Positions 58,164 to 64,000 of a stretch of DNA of 64,000 bases are shown here, piece after piece. The stretch spans positions 1-64,000 of the forward strand of contig NZ_FCOF02000034.1 of assembly GCF_001544755.2 (NCBI RefSeq). Reading direction: 5' to 3'. The notes under the pieces are model-generated. The model had not been told where the DNA came from, made no database searches, and worked only from the letters and a program-made list of their open reading frames with translations. The stretch's first letter is position 1, and each line of letters opens with the position of its first letter. A program made the position numbers and the translations under genes. The stretch comes from Caballeronia catudaia. Lineage in GTDB: Bacteria > Pseudomonadota > Gammaproteobacteria > Burkholderiales > Burkholderiaceae.

Positions 58164-60050
58164 GTGATCCCGCACGCATTCCTGCAGGACTTGCTCAACC
58201 GCGTCGATATCGTCGACGTGGTGGGCCGTTACGTCCAGTTGAAAAAGGGCGGCGCGAACTTCATGGGCCTCTGTCCGTTTCACAACGAGAAGAGCCCGTC
58301 GTTCACGGTCAGCCCGACCAAGCAGTTCTATCACTGCTTCGGCTGCGGCGCGCACGGCACCGCAATCGGCTTTCTGATGGAGCACACCGGACTCACGTTT
58401 CCGGAGGCCGTGAAGGACCTCGCGCAAGGCGCGGGATTGACGGTGCCGCAGGAACCGTCATCGTTCAATCGCGGCGGCGGTAGCAGCGGCGGTGACTACG
58501 CGCCGAGCAAGGCGGTCAGCGTCGCGTTGACGGACGTGATGCAGACGGCGTGCGATTTCTATCGCAAGCAGCTGCGCGGCGCGCCGAACGCCATCGCTTA
58601 TCTGAAGAAGCGCGGGCTGACCGGCGAGATCGCCGCGCGTTTCGGGCTGGGTTACGCACCGGACGGCTGGCAGAATCTCGAAGCCGCATTTCCCGATTAT
58701 CGCGATGAAAACCTGGTGGAATCCGGGCTCGTGATCGTCAGCGAGAAAACCGATTCGCAGGGTCAGGCGCGGCGCTACGACCGCTTCCGCGAACGCGTGA
58801 TGTTCCCGATCCGCAACGTGAAAGGCAACGTGATCGGGTTCGGCGGACGCGTGCTCGACGGCGGTGAGCCGAAGTATTTGAACTCTCCGGAAACGCCGTT
58901 GTTCAGCAAGGGTAGCGAACTGTACGGATTGTTCGAAGCGCGGCTCGCGATTCGCGAACTGGGCTACGCGCTCGTCGTCGAAGGCTATATGGATGTCGTC
59001 GCGCTCGCGCAGCTTGGTTTCGCGAACGGCGTCGCGACGCTCGGCACGGCCTGCACGCCGGTTCATGTGCAAAAGCTGTTTCGTCAGACGGACACCGTGG
59101 TCTTCAGCTTCGACGGCGATTCGGCGGGCCGCCGCGCCGCACGGCGCGCGCTGGAGGCGGCGCTTCCGCACGCGGCGGACAATCGCACGATCAAGTTCCT
59201 CTTTCTGCCGAAGGAACACGATCCCGACAGCTACGTGCGCGAGTTCGGCACGGACGGTTTCGGCGAGCAGGTAGATCGTGCAATGCCGCTGTCGCAATTC
59301 CTGCTGAACGAGGTGCTCAACGACAAGGAACTGGAGCAGCCGGAAGGCCGCGCGAAAGCGCTCTTCGACGCCAAGCCGCTGCTTCAGGCGCTGCCCGCGA
59401 ACGCGCTGCGGGTGCAGATCCTGCATATGCTCGCGGACCGGCTCGACACGCCGTTCACCGAGATCGCCGCGCTATGCGACATCGATTCGCGTGCGGCCGC
59501 CGTTGCGCGCGCGAACGTGCCTAAGAGCGAGCGCCGTCGCGTAACCGGGCAGGAGCAGCGCGCGCTGCGCAATCTGGTGATGTATCCGGGCATCGCGGGT
59601 TCGCTCGATCAGGACAGCGAGCGCACTCTTGTCACGATGACCGAGCACGGCGAGCTTTTCAGCGAGGTGATCGGTCATGCGCGCGAACTCGGTGGCGAAG
59701 CGGAATTTCAGATGCTTTCGGACGTTTTGAGAAATGCAGCAAATGCGCCCACGTACGAAGATATCTTCCAGGAAATTCTCGCCTATGATGAAAACGTTCG
59801 CGATTTGCTGATGCGCGACCCGTCCGATGAGGATGCGGCGCAGCGGGTCGAGGAGCAACGACGCCTGCTCGCCGAGGAATTGCGGGCGACGGTCGTCAAG
59901 TTGCGTCATGACAGCTATCGGGCGCGGCTGGATCAATTGGCGCGGCAGTCGAGCCTGTCGGCGGAAGAGGTCGCGGAGTTTTCGGACCTGTCGGCCAAAG
60001 TGGCGCAGATCAAGGCGGGGCGCGGCGCGAACCCGGATGCGGGAAGATGA
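58164..60050 (+). CDS. dnaG: DNA primase
   Basis: Synthesises RNA primers at the replication fork. The 628-aa product starts at GTG. It has the N-terminal CHC2 zinc finger (LCPFHNEKSPSFTVSP then FYHCFGCGAHGTAIGF), a TOPRIM domain (VVEGYMDVVALAQLGFANGV with Glu; FSFDGDSAGRRAARRAL with the DxD-like metal site) and the C-terminal helicase-interacting region (EDIFQEILAYDENVRD onward). It belongs to the macromolecular-synthesis cluster with rpoD. Confidence 0.96.
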   Translation: MIPHAFLQDLLNRVDIVDVVGRYVQLKKGGANFMGLCPFHNEKSPSFTVSPTKQFYHCFGCGAHGTAIGFLMEHTGLTFPEAVKDLAQGAGLTVPQEPSSFNRGGGSSGGDYAPSKAVSVALTDVMQTACDFYRKQLRGAPNAIAYLKKRGLTGEIAARFGLGYAPDGWQNLEAAFPDYRDENLVESGLVIVSEKTDSQGQARRYDRFRERVMFPIRNVKGNVIGFGGRVLDGGEPKYLNSPETPLFSKGSELYGLFEARLAIRELGYALVVEGYMDVVALAQLGFANGVATLGTACTPVHVQKLFRQTDTVVFSFDGDSAGRRAARRALEAALPHAADNRTIKFLFLPKEHDPDSYVREFGTDGFGEQVDRAMPLSQFLLNEVLNDKELEQPEGRAKALFDAKPLLQALPANALRVQILHMLADRLDTPFTEIAALCDIDSRAAAVARANVPKSERRRVTGQEQRALRNLVMYPGIAGSLDQDSERTLVTMTEHGELFSEVIGHARELGGEAEFQMLSDVLRNAANAPTYEDIFQEILAYDENVRDLLMRDPSDEDAAQRVEEQRRLLAEELRATVVKLRHDSYRARLDQLARQSSLSAEEVAEFSDLSAKVAQIKAGRGANPDAGR

Positions 60051-60476
60051 GAATGCTATAATCAAAAGTTCAAACCGAATTGCTTTTTGTCAACTGTTTG
60101 CGGGTTTTTACTAACTTTTAGCGGCAGATGTAGGGCTGGCATCGAGCAATTGACAGAGAGCATTTGAGCGTATCGCGGTAAGAGCAAGAGGCGGAAGAAG
60201 GGCGGTGGCTTCGTCGGCTGACGAGTGCGGTGTTGTGCAGCTTCGTGGTGCGGGCCGCATAAATCACACGAAACGGCCGGATAAGCACGCCGACGTACAG
60301 ACGGGCGTAAGGGAAGCGGCTGCCATTGAGGGTAGGGCGAAGAGACGATTAACACTCATTCGATCCGCGATGGCGCCCCGGGCAGGGCACGCAGGACGAA
60401 AGCAGCGTGCGCGTATTGGGTATTCACGGTTCCATCGGCTGTTGTCCAGCAGCCGCGAGTCGAGACTAGAGCCGGT
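60051..60476. other. dnaG-rpoD intergenic region / rpoD leader
   Basis: A 426-bp space. TATAAT occurs at 60057-60062 immediately after dnaG, with a weak -35, so rpoD may have its own promoter and a leader of about 400 nt. The in-frame sequence before rpoD is open only from 60336 and has no usable start. I see no other gene. Confidence 0.45.
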
Positions 60477-62534
<2,058 letters not shown>

Positions 62535-62612
62535 CGGGACTTGTTTTGAGAGGCGTTGTGAGGCAAACTCGCTACCCTTCGAGAAACGCCCAGCGCAATG
62601 TTCGGATGTGAC

Positions 62613-62643
62613 AGAAAGCGCCGATAGCGGCGCTTTCTTTTTT
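62613..62643 (+). terminator. rpoD terminator
   Basis: AGAAAGCGCCG (62613-62623) and CGGCGCTTTCT (62628-62638) form a perfect 11-bp stem with loop ATAG, followed by TTTTT. Confidence 0.95.
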
Positions 62644-62661
62644 GCCCTTCCTATCTTCAAA

Positions 62662-62738
62662 GGGCCGGAAGCTTAACTGGTATAAGCTGTCGACTCATAA
62701 TCGACCGATAGAGGGTTCGAGTCCCTCCCGGCCCACCA
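62662..62738 (+). tRNA. tRNA-Ile (CAU anticodon, ileX type)
   Basis: A complete cloverleaf can be drawn: acceptor GGGCCGG/CCGGCCC, D-stem GCTT/AAGC, anticodon stem GTCGA/TCGAC with loop CTCATAA (anticodon CAT at 62696-62698), T-arm GAGGG-TTCGAGT-CCCTC, and an encoded CCA. The CGACTCATAATCG anticodon arm is that of tRNA-Ile2, whose C34 becomes lysidine through TilS, rather than tRNA-Met. The gene is followed by an acyltransferase and an integrase, so its 3' end is the likely attachment site of an island. Confidence 0.93.
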
Positions 62739-62740
62739 AA

Positions 62741-62768
62741 TAAGTCTTTTAAAATCAGAGACTTATAG
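62741..62768 (+). terminator. possible tRNA terminator
   Basis: ATAAGTCT and AGACTTAT form a perfect 8-bp stem shortly after the tRNA CCA, with an AT-rich loop containing TTTTAAAA. Confidence 0.5.
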
Positions 62769-62849
62769 AAATTTCGTGCGTTTCAGGGACGTGCCAGGGA
62801 CAATTTTGAATTCGGAATCCTAAGCTAACGGTTAGCTTGCGGTGAATGT

Positions 62850-63839
62850 GTGTCGATTTTTCACGATCGGGCGGTGGACAGCAATGCCGGTTCGGTCAGG
62901 CTAACAGGTAGGGTTTCAGTGAAGTCGAGTCAAAATGAGCGCGTGCCGCTGTTGAAGCAATGCGTCGGGCAACTCGGCCTGGCGCTCACGGTGGGGCTGC
63001 TGCGTCTCTTTGCGGTGCTGCCCTACGGGTGGGTTGCCCGCCTGGGCCACGCGGTGGGCACCATGCTGTATGCGATTCCGAGTTCCCGAAAACATATCGC
63101 GCTGGTCAATCTGCGCCTGTGCTTTCCGGACAAGAGTGCGCGCGAGTACGATGATCTTGCTCGGGCACACTTTCAACACGTCATTCGAAGCTATTTCGAA
63201 CGGGGCATCCAGTGGTTTGGCAGCGAGCAGTCGCTCCAGAAGCTGGTGCGGATTGAAAGCCGCATCGACCTGGAAGCCCAAGACGCGGCGCCGACGATTT
63301 TTCTGGGCTTTCATTTTGTGAGTATCGAGGTGAGGTGCATTCTTTACTCCACGCGTTTGCCGGCGGCGTCGCTGTACACGCGCATGTCGAACGAGCGGCT
63401 GTGCGAGGTGGCTCGGCGGCAGCGAGGACGATTTGGCGCGCAGATGATTGAACGCTCGACCAGTGCGAGAAAGATTGTGGGACTGCTGCGCTCGGGCATC
63501 CCCGTGATGCTGGCGGCGGACATGGACCACGGCATCGAGAACTCGGTGTTTGTGCCGTTTTTCGGCGTCCCCGCCTGTACGCTCACCTCGGTTTCGCGCC
63601 TGGCCAAACTGGCCGGTGCGAGGGTGGTGCCGTTCGTGACGCAGGTGCTGCCCGATTACCAGGGCTATAAGCTGACGGTGTACGAACCGCTCAGCGGGTT
63701 TCCCTCAGAGAGCGATACGCTCGATGCGAGTCGAATCAACGCACTGCTTGAGACGTTGATCCGGCCGTGCCCGGAGCAGTATTATTGGGTCCATCGGCGG
63801 TTCAAGAGTCGCCCCGCCGGAGAGGCTGGGGTGTACTGA
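62850..63839 (+). CDS. LpxL/HtrB-type lipid A acyltransferase family protein
   Basis: Inner-membrane acyltransferase of the lysophospholipid/lauroyl (LpxL) family, which adds secondary acyl chains to lipid A. After an N-terminal membrane segment (LGLALTVGLLRLFAVLPYGW) come RKHIALVNLRLCFPDKS, the catalytic HX4E in LGFHFVSIEV, and VMLAADMDHGIENSVFVPFF with family block GARVVPFVTQ. 329 aa from GTG 62850; GTG 62919, preceded by GGTAGGG, would give 306 aa and may be the true start. It lies between a tRNA and an integrase and may be island cargo, a possible lipid A modifier. Confidence 0.86.
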   Translation: MSIFHDRAVDSNAGSVRLTGRVSVKSSQNERVPLLKQCVGQLGLALTVGLLRLFAVLPYGWVARLGHAVGTMLYAIPSSRKHIALVNLRLCFPDKSAREYDDLARAHFQHVIRSYFERGIQWFGSEQSLQKLVRIESRIDLEAQDAAPTIFLGFHFVSIEVRCILYSTRLPAASLYTRMSNERLCEVARRQRGRFGAQMIERSTSARKIVGLLRSGIPVMLAADMDHGIENSVFVPFFGVPACTLTSVSRLAKLAGARVVPFVTQVLPDYQGYKLTVYEPLSGFPSESDTLDASRINALLETLIRPCPEQYYWVHRRFKSRPAGEAGVY

Positions 63840-63847
63840 ACCTCGCT

Positions 63848-64000
63848 TCAGCGTGAATACGGCGATGCTGAGCCGCCCGCCGTTGCCACCGACACGCCCA
63901 GCGCCGACTCCAGCCGCGCCATCTCCAAGTCGTTCTGGTTGCCGTCGATCCACTTGGTGTAGATGCGCAGGAACATCTCGACGGTGTGGCCGAGTTGCTT
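63848..64000 (-). CDS. tyrosine site-specific integrase, C-terminal part
   Basis: The frame enters from the right edge, so only 50 C-terminal residues are seen: KQLGHTVEMFLRIYTKWIDG then NQNDLEMARLESALGVSVAT then AGGSASPYSR, stop at 63848. KQLGHxxxxMxxxYxKWID is the end of phage-type tyrosine recombinases; the Tyr in RIYTKWI is the likely nucleophile. It faces the tRNA-Ile gene, a usual arrangement for an integrase at its att site. Partial because of the window end. Confidence 0.85.
   Translation of the reverse strand, partial: KQLGHTVEMFLRIYTKWIDGNQNDLEMARLESALGVSVATAGGSASPYSR

Noticed and set aside
62662-62738. tRNA-Met reading of the CAU anticodon
   Set aside because: The CGACTCATAATCG anticodon arm matches tRNA-Ile2 identity and the acceptor lacks initiator features. 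A tilS-based check would settle it.

Overview
This is a GC-rich chromosomal window from a Burkholderia-sensu-lato betaproteobacterium, most likely Caballeronia or Paraburkholderia. The assignment is inferred from protein families typical of that group (BPSS1780-type membrane protein, DUF3563, DUF3309, FAD-glucose dehydrogenase of the B. cepacia type) and from the orders xseB-ispA-dxs-folE2 and yqeY-dnaG-rpoD. No 16S gene is present, so the genus is not proven.

Region 1 (1-21.6 kb) is a large alpha-glucan and trehalose block, all on the minus strand. Transcription runs glgA, glgE (with an extra N-terminal half), treS fused to maltokinase, glgB, then glgX, treZ, malQ and treY, with several overlapping start and stop codons. 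Together the genes encode three linked routes: TreY/TreZ make trehalose from glucan ends, TreS-Mak converts trehalose through maltose to maltose-1-phosphate, and GlgE builds glucan from it. GlgA and GlgB elongate and branch; GlgX and MalQ debranch and shuffle chains. glgC and glgP are not in the window. A dispersed repeat lies after treY, before glgX and after glgB; the last two copies form a long inverted repeat.

Region 2 (21.6-36 kb) is a mosaic: a DUF1345 membrane protein, a three-subunit membrane FAD sugar dehydrogenase, a PPP phosphatase, topoisomerase IB, a RES/Xre toxin-antitoxin pair, a small-gene pair behind a perfect LexA box, a DUF3309 peptide, a deletion scar joining the tail of a phosphate transporter to a headless CHAD gene, a ModE-type regulator, a PAP2 phosphatase, a PHB-depolymerase-family esterase and DUF3563.

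Region 3 (35-62.6 kb) is mostly conserved core: BPSS1780 protein, thrB, DUF2782-like protein, amn, LOG protein, polA, type II NADH dehydrogenase, dienelactone hydrolase, sulfurtransferase, Rieske oxygenase, xseB-ispA-dxs-folE2, LysR/MFS/GST genes, tsaD, a BaiN-like flavoprotein, and yqeY-dnaG-rpoD. rpsU, often upstream of dnaG, is absent; a short hairpin-rich unit ending in a terminator lies there instead.

Region 4 (62.6-64 kb) is a tRNA-Ile(CAU) gene, an LpxL-type acyltransferase and the 3' end of a tyrosine integrase, which looks like one edge of a genomic island continuing past the window. No CRISPR array, rRNA or complete transposase was seen.
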